Shown: positions 35,770 to 44,650 of the stretch, piece by piece
How positions within the stretch are numbered: position 1 is the stretch's first letter
How the letters are laid out: each line of letters starts with the position of its first letter
Assembly (NCBI RefSeq): GCF_000508185.1
Contig: NZ_AYOY01000057.1
Location: 1-64,000, forward strand
Length of the DNA stretch: 64,000 nucleotides
From: Sphingobium sp. C100
Lineage (GTDB): Bacteria; Pseudomonadota; Alphaproteobacteria; Sphingomonadales; Sphingomonadaceae
Direction: 5' to 3'
The notes under the pieces: model-generated
Databases searched by the model: none
What the model saw: the letters and a program-made list of their open reading frames with translations, nothing else
What the model was told of the DNA's origin: nothing
Position numbers and translations under genes: made by a program

Positions 35770-36774
35770 GTGAACATGGACGGCAATGTCATCTTGATCG
35801 CAGTGCTGCTGACGACCCTGCTGGGCCTGCTCGTCGCCGCCTTCGCCGGTCCTTCGCCCGAGCGCGCGCGCAAGCGCCGCGTCGCGCTGATCCGCGGCCG
35901 CCACAGCGAGTCGGCGGAGGCTCTGCTGGAAGCGCGGATGCGCAAGGTCATTTCCAACCGGCCGACCGGAAATGAAGCCAAGATACTGGTCTCGCTGATC
36001 CCGAACCCGGATAACCTGGCCAAACGCATCCGGATGACCGGCAGGAAATGGACGCTCAGCCAGTATATGACCGCTTGTGCGGTGACCTTCCTGCTCATCG
36101 CCGCCTTCCTGATGCTGCGCGGTTTTCCCTTTCTGTTCGCGATGATGATCGGCCTGGCCGCTGGCCTCGGCCTGCCGCACTGGTGGATCGGGCGCCTCAT
36201 CAACAAGCGGATCAACCAGTTCAACGCCAAATTTCCCGACGCGCTCGAACTGCTGACGCGCGGCCTGCGTTCGGGCCTGCCGATCGCCGAAACGCTGGGC
36301 GTGGTGTCGAACGAAATTCCCGGCCCCGTGGGCGAGGAGTTCAAGCTGATCACCGAACGCATCAAGATTGGCCGCACGATGGAGCAGGCGTTGCAGGAAA
36401 CCGCCGATCGCCTGGGCACGCCGGAATTCCAGTTCTTCGTCATCACCCTGGCGATCCAGCGGGAAACCGGCGGCAACCTGGCCGAAACCCTGTCGAACCT
36501 CGCCACCGTGCTGCGTCAACGCGCGCAGATGAAGCTGAAAATCCGGGCCATGTCGTCGGAATCGAAAGCGTCGGCCTATATCATCGGCGCGCTGCCGTTC
36601 CTGGTGTTCGGCATGATCTGCTACATCAACTTCAACTATATGAAGCCCTTCTTCACGCCCGACCCGGTCGGCCTGTTCGGCCTGGGCACGATGCAGGTCG
36701 TGGGCATCGGGGGCATGTGCTGGATGGCCATTGGCGCGTTCATCATGGCCCAGATGGTCAATTTCGAGATTTGA
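35770..36774 (+). CDS. tadB: Tad inner-membrane platform protein TadB
   Basis: 334 residues from GTG 35770 (AAGGA 6 bases upstream); an ATG two codons later is the alternative. Type II secretion F domain (about 170-300: ALELLTRGLRSGLPIAETLGVVSNEIPGPVGEEF and IQRETGGNLAETLSNLATVLRQR) with flanking membrane helices. Forms the membrane platform with TadC. Confidence 0.9.
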   Translation: MNMDGNVILIAVLLTTLLGLLVAAFAGPSPERARKRRVALIRGRHSESAEALLEARMRKVISNRPTGNEAKILVSLIPNPDNLAKRIRMTGRKWTLSQYMTACAVTFLLIAAFLMLRGFPFLFAMMIGLAAGLGLPHWWIGRLINKRINQFNAKFPDALELLTRGLRSGLPIAETLGVVSNEIPGPVGEEFKLITERIKIGRTMEQALQETADRLGTPEFQFFVITLAIQRETGGNLAETLSNLATVLRQRAQMKLKIRAMSSESKASAYIIGALPFLVFGMICYINFNYMKPFFTPDPVGLFGLGTMQVVGIGGMCWMAIGAFIMAQMVNFEI

Positions 36775-36792
36775 CAAGGGAGCGATAGGACC

Positions 36793-37782
36793 ATGGACGC
36801 CCCCACCCCCGCCGGCACCCTGTTCGGCATGACCGGCACCGATTTCGGCACCTTGCTCGCAGGGCTGGCGACGCTCGCCGTGCTGTTCGCCCTATATGCG
36901 GTGATGACGGTGCGCGACCCGATGGCCAAGCGGGTCAAGGCGCTGAACGAACGGCGCGAGCAGCTCAAGGCCGGCATCACCGCATCGACCGCCAAGCGCC
37001 GAGCGAAGCTGGTGCACAAAAACCAGACGACCGACCAGATGCGGTCCTTTCTCTCCAGCCTCAAAGTGTTGCAGGACGACCAGCTCAAGGACGCGCAGAT
37101 CCGCCTGGCGCAGGCCGGCATCCGGTCCAAGGATCTGGCCGTCGCGGTCATTTTCGGCCGCATGATCCTGCCGATCGTCATCGGCGGCCTGGCCGCGATC
37201 CTGCTCTACGGCGTGGGCATCCAGCCCGAATGGGGGCCGATCAAGCGCTTCTTCGCCTTCGCCGTCGCGCTCCTTCTCGCCTACAAGGCGCCCGATCTCT
37301 ACATCAACAACAAGGTGCAGAAGCGGTCGGCCGCGATCCGCAAGGGGCTGCCCGACGCGCTCGATCTGCTGGTCATCTGCGCCGAGGCGGGCCTGACCGT
37401 CGATGCGGCCTTCAACCGGGTCGCGCGCGAACTGGGCAAGGCCTATCCCGAACTGGGCGACGAGTTCCAGCTTACCGCGATCGAATTGAGCTTCCTGACC
37501 GAACGGCGCATGGCTTTCGAAAATCTCGCCACCCGTGTGAAGCTGGACGCGGTCAAGGGCGTGGTCACGACCATGATCCAGACCGAGAAATATGGCACGC
37601 CCCTCGCCAGCGCGCTGCGTGTGCTGTCGGCCGAATTCCGCCATGAACGGATGATGCGCGCGGAGGAAAAGGCCGCGCGCCTGCCCGCGATCATGACGGT
37701 GCCGCTAATCCTCTTCATCCTGCCGACCCTGTTCGTCGTCATCCTGGGTCCGGCCGCCTGCTCGATCAGCGAGGCATTCTGA
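36793..37782 (+). CDS. tadC: Tad inner-membrane platform protein TadC
   Basis: 329 residues with four membrane segments and a type II secretion F domain: DALDLLVICAEAGLTVDAAFNRVARELGKAYPELGDEF and TTMIQTEKYGTPLASALRVLSAEFR. Last gene of the Tad operon here; no tadD, tadE/F or pilin genes follow, and the next gene (DUF2147) is separated by 134 bp. Confidence 0.9.
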   Translation: MDAPTPAGTLFGMTGTDFGTLLAGLATLAVLFALYAVMTVRDPMAKRVKALNERREQLKAGITASTAKRRAKLVHKNQTTDQMRSFLSSLKVLQDDQLKDAQIRLAQAGIRSKDLAVAVIFGRMILPIVIGGLAAILLYGVGIQPEWGPIKRFFAFAVALLLAYKAPDLYINNKVQKRSAAIRKGLPDALDLLVICAEAGLTVDAAFNRVARELGKAYPELGDEFQLTAIELSFLTERRMAFENLATRVKLDAVKGVVTTMIQTEKYGTPLASALRVLSAEFRHERMMRAEEKAARLPAIMTVPLILFILPTLFVVILGPAACSISEAF

Positions 37783-37916
37783 AAAAGGCGGACGTCGTCG
37801 GGACGCTTGCCGTAGCGTCCCGGCCGCCCCGCCCCGCCCAGCGCGACAAAGCGCTGGAACCCGATGACCTCCTTCGCTATTTTCCGCTAACGTAAAAGGA
37901 AAGAAGAGAGGATCGC

Positions 37917-38342
37917 ATGACCATCATTCGCACCATCGGCCTTGCCGCCGTCGCCGTCAGCGCCCTGGTTGCCCTGCCCGCCCAGGCGGCGCAGCCGGTC
38001 ACGGGCCGCTGGGCCACCGTCGATGGCAAGGCGATCGTCAATATCGCGCCCTGCGGCAAGCAACTGTGCGGCAGAATCGAAAAGATCGTGAAGCCCACGC
38101 CCGGCCGACCGCATACCGACATCAAGAACCCGGACCCCACGCTCCGCTCCAGGCCGCTGGTCGGTCTGGCGCTGCTGTCGGATTTTTCCGACGCCGGTGA
38201 CATCTGGAAGGGCACGATCTACGACCCCGAAAGCGGCAAGAGCTACAACAGCAAGGTCAGCCGCAACGGCGATGGCACGTTGAAGGTGCAGGGCTGCATC
38301 GCCTTTTTCTGCAAGACACAGACCTGGACCCCGGTGCGCTAG
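37917..38342 (+). CDS. DUF2147 domain exported protein
   Basis: 141 residues: signal peptide (ends QAA), then the DUF2147 pattern VTGRWATVDGKAIVNIAPCG...CGRI and YNSKVSRNGDGTLKVQGCIAFFCKTQTW. Two cysteine pairs may form disulfides. The family is small and periplasmic, of unknown role. Transcribed toward a perfect palindrome that probably terminates it. Confidence 0.87.
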   Translation: MTIIRTIGLAAVAVSALVALPAQAAQPVTGRWATVDGKAIVNIAPCGKQLCGRIEKIVKPTPGRPHTDIKNPDPTLRSRPLVGLALLSDFSDAGDIWKGTIYDPESGKSYNSKVSRNGDGTLKVQGCIAFFCKTQTWTPVR

Positions 38343-38357
38343 AGCAAGACGAATAGT

Positions 38358-38396
38358 ACATCGTCATTGCGAGCGCTGCGCTCGCAATGACGATGT
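38358..38396. repeat. Perfect 39-bp palindrome between convergent genes
   Basis: Two 19-bp arms (left arm ACATCGTCATTGCGAGCGC) around a single central base, with no mismatch. It lies 16 bp after the DUF2147 stop and 24 bp before the end of the convergent racemase gene, so it can serve as a bidirectional terminator; the CGTCATTGCGAGCG core is also a known REP-like motif. Confidence 0.8.
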
Positions 38397-38419
38397 GCGG
38401 GGCCGGGCCAACGACCGGC

Positions 38420-39109
38420 TCAACCGAGGATGAAGTCCACCCCGGCCTGCGCGTGGATGCTCGTGCAATCATAGATGGGCAGCACATTGGCCTTCACATC
38501 GACGATCATCTCCAATTCGGTGCAGGCCAGCACCACCGCCTGCACATCCTGCTTGGCGATGTCGGTCAGTTCGGATTTCATAAAACGCTGCGAATCGCGG
38601 CTGACCTTGCCCACCGTCAGTTCCTCGTAGAAAATCCGGTCGATCCGTTCGGCCAGCGCCATGTCGGGCGGCAGCAGCGATACGCCGTGCGCCACCAGTC
38701 GCTGGCGGTAGAATTTCTCGGTCATGACCCGGCGCGTGCCCACCAGTGCCGCTTTTTCCACCCCGTCGGCCTGCATCACCCGGCCGACCTGTTCCGCTAT
38801 GTGCAGGATGGGGATGTCGACGGCCTGCTGCACCCGGTCATAGACGCGATGCATTGAATTGGCGCAGATGAGCAGCGATCCCGCGCCCGCTGTCTCCAGC
38901 CGTCGCGCCGCGTCGATCAACTGGATCGCCGCGCAATCCCAGTCATCGTCCGTCACGCAGTCGGTGACGGCAGCGAAGTCGAGGCTTTCGATCAGCAGGG
39001 GCGCGCTGTGCTGACCACCCAAGGCGCGATGAACCGCCTTGTTGATAATCTCATAATAGCGGGCGGTGGAGGTCCAACTGAGACCACCGATCAGGCCGAG
39101 TTTCTGCAT
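38420..39109 (-). CDS. Aspartate/glutamate racemase family protein (YgeA-like)
   Basis: About 229 residues from the ATG at 39109 (MQKLGLIGGLSWTSTARYYE), preferred over 39136. The second catalytic Cys is in VLACTELEM. At the first site the motif is CANSMH, with Ser where classical racemases have Cys in CNTxH, as in the broad-specificity YgeA type where that residue is Thr. Likely an amino-acid racemase or epimerase. Confidence 0.83.
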   Translation of the reverse strand: MQKLGLIGGLSWTSTARYYEIINKAVHRALGGQHSAPLLIESLDFAAVTDCVTDDDWDCAAIQLIDAARRLETAGAGSLLICANSMHRVYDRVQQAVDIPILHIAEQVGRVMQADGVEKAALVGTRRVMTEKFYRQRLVAHGVSLLPPDMALAERIDRIFYEELTVGKVSRDSQRFMKSELTDIAKQDVQAVVLACTELEMIVDVKANVLPIYDCTSIHAQAGVDFILG

Positions 39110-39209
39110 GATGTCCGTCTTGTCCCCCAAAGCCATGGCGATTGCCGGATGCGTTCCGGCCCTGTCCCTTGTCCAAGGGCTAGAGGAAGGTTCGTGCTCG
39201 CGTCAAAGC

Positions 39210-39857
39210 CTAATCACGCCGCGCAAACGCCAACCTAGCGCCCAGCGTCAGGCCCGCCGCCCCGACGATCGCGCCTGCGGTCATCAGCCCGCCTTCACCG
39301 AGCAGCGCGCCCAGCGCCGCCGCGCCGCCGCCGGCCAGGCCGCTCAGGGTGGCGAGCAGGGCCGGCATGGCCGGTGCGCCGCCCGCCGACGTGCGACCGA
39401 TCAGCGCCCGGCAGGCCAGCAACGCCCCCGCGACGATCACGCCCCCCAGGATCAACGCCAGCCCCGCAAGAAGGCGGCTCGTCACCGTCAGGTCCGCGTC
39501 CCCCGGCGCCAGCACATCGAACGCCACCGGGTTGCGACAGATGCCCAGCGCCGTCAGCAGCAGCGCCAGGCCGCCCAGCGCCTGCAACCCGGCCAGGATC
39601 GGCAGCATCGCGCCCAAAGCCGTGTGGCGCACCAGCAAATAACCGATACCGCCGCCGACGGTGATCGCCCCCAATATCTCGGGCAGGCTCACCACATCAT
39701 GGGTATAGAGCGTCACGCCCACCGCGAGCGCCACGCCCGCCATCCCCATGCGCCCGGACCGGCGCGCGGAGCCAAGATCGAACCAGCCGCGCAAAGCGAG
39801 CAGGAAGAGCAGCGTCGCCGCCAGCCAGGCCAGCATCACCACGGGGGAAGATGTCAC
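39210..39857 (-). CDS. Truncated PntB-like membrane protein (transhydrogenase transmembrane domain only)
   Basis: 215 residues, about seven hydrophobic segments and nothing else. The N-terminal half aligns by eye with PntB helices (LGAITVGGGIGYLLV matches WILLAMVIGGAIGIRLA), and the C-terminal half with the last PntB helices (APAMPALLATLSG against ADMPVVVSMLNSYSG; LMTAGAIVGAAGLTLG against LIVTGALVGSSGAILS). A stretch of some 50 residues between them is missing, and the whole NADP(H)-binding domain III (about 180 residues) is absent. The proton-channel His of PntB falls on Ala89 and the channel Asn on Ser172. The frame is open and overlaps the PntAB-like gene by 4 bp, so it is not a random pseudogene. 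It cannot be an ordinary transhydrogenase; role unknown. Confidence 0.7.
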   Translation of the reverse strand: MTSSPVVMLAWLAATLLFLLALRGWFDLGSARRSGRMGMAGVALAVGVTLYTHDVVSLPEILGAITVGGGIGYLLVRHTALGAMLPILAGLQALGGLALLLTALGICRNPVAFDVLAPGDADLTVTSRLLAGLALILGGVIVAGALLACRALIGRTSAGGAPAMPALLATLSGLAGGGAAALGALLGEGGLMTAGAIVGAAGLTLGARLAFARRD

Positions 39858-40138
39858 GCCGAATCATCCTGCGACCCGGCCAGCAACCGTTCGACGATGC
39901 CGAAACTTCCGACCAGCCCGATGCCGGCCAGCACCACCGCCAGCAGGCCCGCAATCTTGCCGAAGGCGCCACCCGATTCCGCCGCGACGATCAGCGCGCC
40001 GACGATCAGGACCATCGACAAGGCGCCGACCAGCGCAACCAGCGGCACATGCAGACCGGGCGCGGAGGCGCGGACAAGATGGACAGCCACCAGGGCGGCG
40101 GACACCGCAATGACGATCAGCAGCGCCGAAGCGATCAT
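39854..40138 (-). CDS. PntAB-like small membrane protein
   Basis: 94 residues, three to four membrane segments. GLHVPLVALVGALSMVLIVGAL matches the PntA C-terminal motif ALHTPLMAVTNAISGIIVVGAL, and GSFGIVERLLAG matches GGFTVTQRMLKM, so this corresponds to the small alpha-2 (PntAB) subunit of split transhydrogenases. The conserved TNAISG is changed to VGALSM. No PntAA (NAD-binding) gene precedes it: the next gene, 40 bp upstream, is the oxidase subunit IV. It overlaps the PntB-like gene by 4 bp. Confidence 0.7.
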   Translation of the reverse strand: MIASALLIVIAVSAALVAVHLVRASAPGLHVPLVALVGALSMVLIVGALIVAAESGGAFGKIAGLLAVVLAGIGLVGSFGIVERLLAGSQDDSA

Positions 40139-40178
40139 GTCACGCGATCCGCGCGACCTTCAGGCCGGCGCGCAACGT

Positions 40179-40304
40179 TCAGCTGGCGATCAGCAACACG
40201 ACGATCGCGGCGACGGCCACGCTTGCGATCGTGCCCCATTTCATCACGCCGACAAAGCCATGATAGGTCTCGTTCGCGCTCTTCATATTGCCGTCCGTCG
40301 CCAT
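40179..40304 (-). CDS. aa3-type cytochrome c oxidase subunit IV
   Basis: 41 residues: a short soluble N-terminus (NETYHGFVGVMKWGTIASVA) and one membrane helix ending AAIVVLLIAS. This matches the bacterial aa3 oxidase subunit IV family (Paracoccus CtaH-like, about 45-50 residues) with its conserved ...YxGFV...W pattern. It is a small accessory subunit of the terminal oxidase. In sphingomonads this gene often precedes pntAA; here only the PntAB-like and PntB-like genes follow. Confidence 0.8.
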   Translation of the reverse strand: MATDGNMKSANETYHGFVGVMKWGTIASVAVAAIVVLLIAS

Positions 40305-40456
40305 GCGGATTCCCCTTCCTGAAACCATTGTCGCCACCTCTTATCCTGTCGCCCCGCCACCCTCAACCCGCCGCCACGCAGAAAATCCCGTGCGGTTAAG
40401 CACGCCTTTACCGCTGGCCCTTACCCTCGGCCGCCTGTTCAAGACGAGGGGTTGGA

Positions 40457-41905
40457 ATGGCGCGCGACGGCGTACCGATATTGATGCTGATCGACGATGA
40501 GCCGGCGCAGCGGCGGCTGGTGTCGGCGCTTGCGTCGCGTGCCGGCTGGCGCACCATCTTCGCAGCCGATGGCGAAGCCGCGATAGCGACGCTGGGAACG
40601 CAGGACGGGATGCAGCTCGACGCGGTCATCCTGGACCAGTGGAGCCCCGACTATGATCCTGCGAGCCTGATTCGCGACATCCACGCCCGTCGGCCGGCGC
40701 TACCCATATTGATTCTTACCGCACATAATAATGTCGCCGTCGCGGTGGAGGCGATGCGCGCGGGCGCGACCGATTATCTGTCAAAGCCGATCGCGCCCGA
40801 ACGCCTGCTCGCCGCGCTCAACGCCACGCTGGCCGACGGCGCGGCCGCGGGCGAACTGCGCCCCCTGACCGAAAAGATCACCGCGCCCCTGTCCTTTGAA
40901 GATGTCGTGGGGTCCGCGCCGCAATTCCGCGCCGCGCTCGCCATCGCCGCCAAGGCCGCGCGCGCCCGCGTGCCGGTGCTGATCGAAGGCGAAAGCGGTG
41001 TCGGCAAGGACGTCATCGCCCGCGCCGTCCATACCGCATCGCCCCGCCACAAACAGGCGATGGTGACGGTCAATTGCGGCGCCATCCCGGCCAATCTGGT
41101 CGAATCGGAACTGTTCGGTCATGAAAGGGGCGCCTTCACCGGCGCGTTCGACCGGCATGTGGGCAAGTTCGTCGCGGCGGACATGGGCACCCTGTTCCTG
41201 GACGAGGTGAGCGAAATGCCGCTCGACGCGCAGGTCAAGCTGCTGCGCGTGCTCCAGGACGGCGAAGTCCAGCCGATCGGCGCGCGCCGCCCGGTCCATG
41301 TCGATGTCCGCGTGATCGCCGCGACCAACAAGCGGCTGATCGAGGAGATCGAGGCGGGCCGCTTTCGCGAGGATCTCTATTATCGCCTCAACGTCGTCCA
41401 GCTGACCGTGCCGCCGCTGCGCGAGCGCATGGGCGATATTCCCGCGCTTTGCCGCCATCTGCTGGCGCGAATCGCGATCCAGCCGGGGCTGCGCAGCCTG
41501 GGCCTGACCGATGACGCGCTTTCGCTGCTGATGCAGCATCCCTGGCCGGGCAATGTCCGCCAGCTCCAGAACGCGTTGTTCCGCGCCGCCGTCCTGTGCG
41601 AGGGCGATGCGCTGACCCCGCAGGATTTCCCGCAGATCACGGCACAGATCCGGGCCGGCGACCTGGCCGACCGGGTGGCGCCGCGCGTCCGTGCGATCAG
41701 CCAGCCGCATCGCGACGGCGCGGGCATCACCCTGTTCGAAGGCGACGGCCATGTCCGGCAGCTCGCCGAAATAGAGGCGGACGTCATCCGCCTTGCCATC
41801 GGCCATTATCGCGGGCGCATGACGGAGGTCGCCCGGCGCCTGGGAATCGGCCGCTCCACCCTGTATCGCAAGCTCGCCGAACTGGGGATCGACAGCGCGG
41901 CCTGA
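40457..41905 (+). CDS. NtrC-type sigma-54-dependent response regulator
   Basis: 482 residues. A receiver domain (1-125) has the IDDE acidic cluster, Asp in [10 protein letters not shown] and Lys in YLSKPI. The AAA+ domain follows with Walker A GESGVGKD, the sigma-54 contact loop GAFTGA and LFLDEVSEM, and a Fis-type helix-turn-helix ends the protein ([19 protein letters not shown]). No kinase gene is adjacent. It is divergent from the subunit IV/transhydrogenase-like operon, 152 bp away. Target genes should carry -24/-12 promoters. Confidence 0.92.
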   Translation: MARDGVPILMLIDDEPAQRRLVSALASRAGWRTIFAADGEAAIATLGTQDGMQLDAVILDQWSPDYDPASLIRDIHARRPALPILILTAHNNVAVAVEAMRAGATDYLSKPIAPERLLAALNATLADGAAAGELRPLTEKITAPLSFEDVVGSAPQFRAALAIAAKAARARVPVLIEGESGVGKDVIARAVHTASPRHKQAMVTVNCGAIPANLVESELFGHERGAFTGAFDRHVGKFVAADMGTLFLDEVSEMPLDAQVKLLRVLQDGEVQPIGARRPVHVDVRVIAATNKRLIEEIEAGRFREDLYYRLNVVQLTVPPLRERMGDIPALCRHLLARIAIQPGLRSLGLTDDALSLLMQHPWPGNVRQLQNALFRAAVLCEGDALTPQDFPQITAQIRAGDLADRVAPRVRAISQPHRDGAGITLFEGDGHVRQLAEIEADVIRLAIGHYRGRMTEVARRLGIGRSTLYRKLAELGIDSAA

Positions 41906-41972
41906 ACCGACCGTCGCTTGCCGTGCGCTTGCGGCGTTGAAATCTCCGCGCGCCTATGCTTTGGAACGGAGC

Positions 41973-42602
41973 ATGAAACACGCCCCGCTCGCCGCCTGCC
42001 TGCCTTTCCTGCTGCTCGTCGGATGCGGCCGCACCGAGCCGGTCGCCGACATGCCGACCCAGGAGGAGCTGGCTGCCGCCGCCAATGCCGCCGCTGCCGA
42101 GGCGATCGCCAACCAGCAGGCCGACGAAACGCCCGACAGCCGCAACTATGTGAACCTGGAACGGGGTTTTTCCGTGACGCTTCCCGAAGGCTGGATGATG
42201 GACAAGGGCGCGAGCAACGCTGACGGCATCGTCTATGAAGACCCCGGTGCGGGCGCGGACGTGCGCGTCTTCTGGCAAAAGAATGGCAAGGACCAGACGC
42301 TTCAGCAGACCGTCGAGTCGCTGAGCAGCAGCGCCGAGGGCGTGGATGGCGACTTTGTGGGCGACAATGAATATCGCGGCACCGCCAATGATGGCGAAGG
42401 CAATAATGTCGCGCTGCGCCTGCTCAAACAATCCGACGGATCGATCGTCACCGCGACCTTCGTCTATCCCGAAATGCTGAGCGAGCAATATCAGGGCATC
42501 GCCGAAAAGCTGCTCGACAGCCTGCGGGTCTTTGCGCCCCGGCAGGAAATAGAGGGCAATGCCGCGGCGCCCGCTCCCGCCGCCAACGCCGCGCAGCCCT
42601 GA
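41973..42602 (+). CDS. Lipoprotein of unknown function
   Basis: 209 residues from ATG 41973 (the frame begins earlier at 41937). Lipobox LVGC at residue about 18, an Ala/Glu-rich linker, then a compact domain (about 60-190) opening VNLERGFSVTLPEGWMMDKG, which resembles lipoprotein domains of the PsbP/Mog1-like fold. Ends in an Ala/Pro tail. Function unknown. Confidence 0.78.
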   Translation: MKHAPLAACLPFLLLVGCGRTEPVADMPTQEELAAAANAAAAEAIANQQADETPDSRNYVNLERGFSVTLPEGWMMDKGASNADGIVYEDPGAGADVRVFWQKNGKDQTLQQTVESLSSSAEGVDGDFVGDNEYRGTANDGEGNNVALRLLKQSDGSIVTATFVYPEMLSEQYQGIAEKLLDSLRVFAPRQEIEGNAAAPAPAANAAQP

Positions 42603-42608
42603 GCCGGA

Positions 42609-43400
42609 TCAGGGCGTCGCGCGCAGCGTCCGCGTTTCGACAAGCGTCCGGTCGCCCATGGTCAGGGTGCGGGTCTGGTCCTCCACCAGGCCGGTATGCG
42701 CCGAGAGCGTGTAACGCATCGTCACCTGCACGCCCTTGCCCGCCAGCTGCTCTTGCAGCGACAGGCGATCGCCTGCCCGCTCCCGCATCCGCAACAACCC
42801 CTCGACCGGGACGGGGCGGCCGAGCGGCGATCCCGCCACGGTCCTGACGCCGCGTCCCCCCGCGTCATCCTCCACCACATCGCCCGCAAATAGCAGCAGG
42901 GGCTGATATTCGCCCGCCAGCAGCGCCAGCCTGCCCTCCGCCGACAGGCCCGCAAACAGCGCCTTGACCGCCGAAGCCGCGCGATGGCGGGACGTGTCGG
43001 TCGCCGGTTCCGCCATCATGCGATCCAGCCCCTGCTCGATCGAAGCCCAGACCCTGTCGATGTCGTCCAGGCCGACGATCTTGCCATCGTCATCGATCCG
43101 GAACCGCATCTCCACCCCGACCAGGGGCGTCAGCGCCGCCCGGAAGGATTCGGCGGCCGCACCGGAAGCATCGCTGTCGACCGAACGGAGCACCGCCTGA
43201 AGGCTGTAGCCATCCGCCGCCCGCTCGAACTGCAACGTTCGGCGGGCGCTGAACCGGCTGTCCCGTCCCGCCACCGGCCGATGCTGGTCGATCTGATAGA
43301 CGAGTTCCTGCCCCAGTGGCGGCGCGAAGGGGATGGCGATTTTTTCGGCGGCGGCCGGCTGCGCGACGAGCGCCAGCAGCAGCGGAACGATCCGGCGCAT
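42609..43400 (-). CDS. Exported protein of unknown function
   Basis: 263 residues from ATG 43400; upstream extension to 43478 would overlap ctaA. Signal peptide (ends AAAEK), then a beta-rich body: FSARRTLQFERAADGYSLQAVLRSVD, FRIDDDGKIVGLDDIDRVW and VTMRYTLSAHTGLVEDQTRTLTM. The alternating pattern suggests a secreted beta-sandwich protein, loosely similar to DUF6263-type lipocalin-like proteins. The gene lies 52 bp after ctaA on the same strand and may be co-transcribed. Confidence 0.75.
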   Translation of the reverse strand: MRRIVPLLLALVAQPAAAEKIAIPFAPPLGQELVYQIDQHRPVAGRDSRFSARRTLQFERAADGYSLQAVLRSVDSDASGAAAESFRAALTPLVGVEMRFRIDDDGKIVGLDDIDRVWASIEQGLDRMMAEPATDTSRHRAASAVKALFAGLSAEGRLALLAGEYQPLLLFAGDVVEDDAGGRGVRTVAGSPLGRPVPVEGLLRMRERAGDRLSLQEQLAGKGVQVTMRYTLSAHTGLVEDQTRTLTMGDRTLVETRTLRATP

Positions 43401-43452
43401 CACTGTGGCGGTTTCCGGCCTGGTCGTTCCGCGACGAACCTGACGCCGCCGC

Positions 43453-44505
43453 TCACAGGCGACGGCGTCCGATCGCATGGGCGGCCCATGCGGTCGACGC
43501 GACGACCAGCGCGCCCATCGCCTGGTGCAGCACCGCCAGCGGCAGCGCGATGCCGGAGAGGACAGTCGCGATACCCAGGATGATCTGCCCGCCCACCGCA
43601 GCGTTGAGCGCCACCGATGCGCCGGGTTGCCCCGCCTGCTTCGCCCGGCGCGCCAGCATCAGCAGCAGGATGGCGGCCACCCATGCCCACCAGCGATGGA
43701 TGAAATGGACCAGATAGGGGTCGGAGGAGACGGTCGCCCAGAGCGACCCGGCCCAACTAATCCCCTCGGGCACCAGATGATCGTTCATCAACGGCCAGCT
43801 GTTCGACACATAGCCGGCATTCAATCCGGCGGTGAAGGCGCCGAACATCAACTGCACCAGCAAGGCGGCCAGCACGACCAGCGCAAAGGGACGCAGGCGC
43901 GCCGGCCGGGCGGCGGGATGGCGCGCCAGCGCCCGCAGGTCGAGCGCCGTCCAGATCAGGCCGCCCATGATGAACAGCGCGGTCAGCAGATGCACCGCCA
44001 GCCGATAATGGCTGACGTCGGTGCGCGCCGACAGGCCGGATTCCACCATCCACCAGCCGATCGCTCCCTGAAGCCCGCCGAGCGCCAGCAGCGCGATCAG
44101 GCGCCAGCCATAGCCGGCCGGAATCGCCTTTTTCCATGCGAACCAGAGCAAGGGCAGCGCGAAGGCGAGGCCGATCAGCCGGCCAAGCAGCCGATGCACC
44201 CATTCCCAGAAAAAGATGAACTGGAAATCGCCCAGGCTCATGCCCTGGTTGATCTCCCGATATTCGGGGATCTGCTGATAGAGGCGGAAGGCCTCCAGCC
44301 ATTGTTCATGGGTCAGCGGCGGGATGGCGCCGGTGATCGGCTTCCATTGCGTGATCGACAGGCCCGATTCGGTGAGGCGCGTAATGCCGCCGACCACGAC
44401 CATGCAGAAGACCAGCGCCGCCACCATGAGCAACCAGCGGGCCAGGGCGCGCGGCGCGGCGCTGACGGACGAGCGAAAGGCGGAGGCGGTCATTGTCCGT
44501 TCCAT
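43453..44505 (-). CDS. ctaA: Heme A synthase
   Basis: About 350 residues with eight membrane helices in two four-helix halves. Signature stretches are VVGGITRLTESGLSITQWKPITG, FFWEWVHRLLGRLIGL, HYRLAVHLL, VHFIHRWWAW and AVLHQAMGALVVAST, carrying the conserved heme-ligand His residues. It oxidises heme O to heme A for aa3 oxidases. The start may be ATG 44505 or 44493. Confidence 0.92.
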   Translation of the reverse strand: MERTMTASAFRSSVSAAPRALARWLLMVAALVFCMVVVGGITRLTESGLSITQWKPITGAIPPLTHEQWLEAFRLYQQIPEYREINQGMSLGDFQFIFFWEWVHRLLGRLIGLAFALPLLWFAWKKAIPAGYGWRLIALLALGGLQGAIGWWMVESGLSARTDVSHYRLAVHLLTALFIMGGLIWTALDLRALARHPAARPARLRPFALVVLAALLVQLMFGAFTAGLNAGYVSNSWPLMNDHLVPEGISWAGSLWATVSSDPYLVHFIHRWWAWVAAILLLMLARRAKQAGQPGASVALNAAVGGQIILGIATVLSGIALPLAVLHQAMGALVVASTAWAAHAIGRRRL

Positions 44506-44650
44506 GCGCCCATGCCCTGCCCGTTTCAAGAGCGCAGACGCTGGACAAAAGGTCCGCTCTCCCCGCGACACGCGGTCACGCCTAGCCGCGAGCGCCCCGA
44601 ATAGCGGCCATTATCCCGCCCGATTTTCACGCCGAACCGCTCATGCCGCC

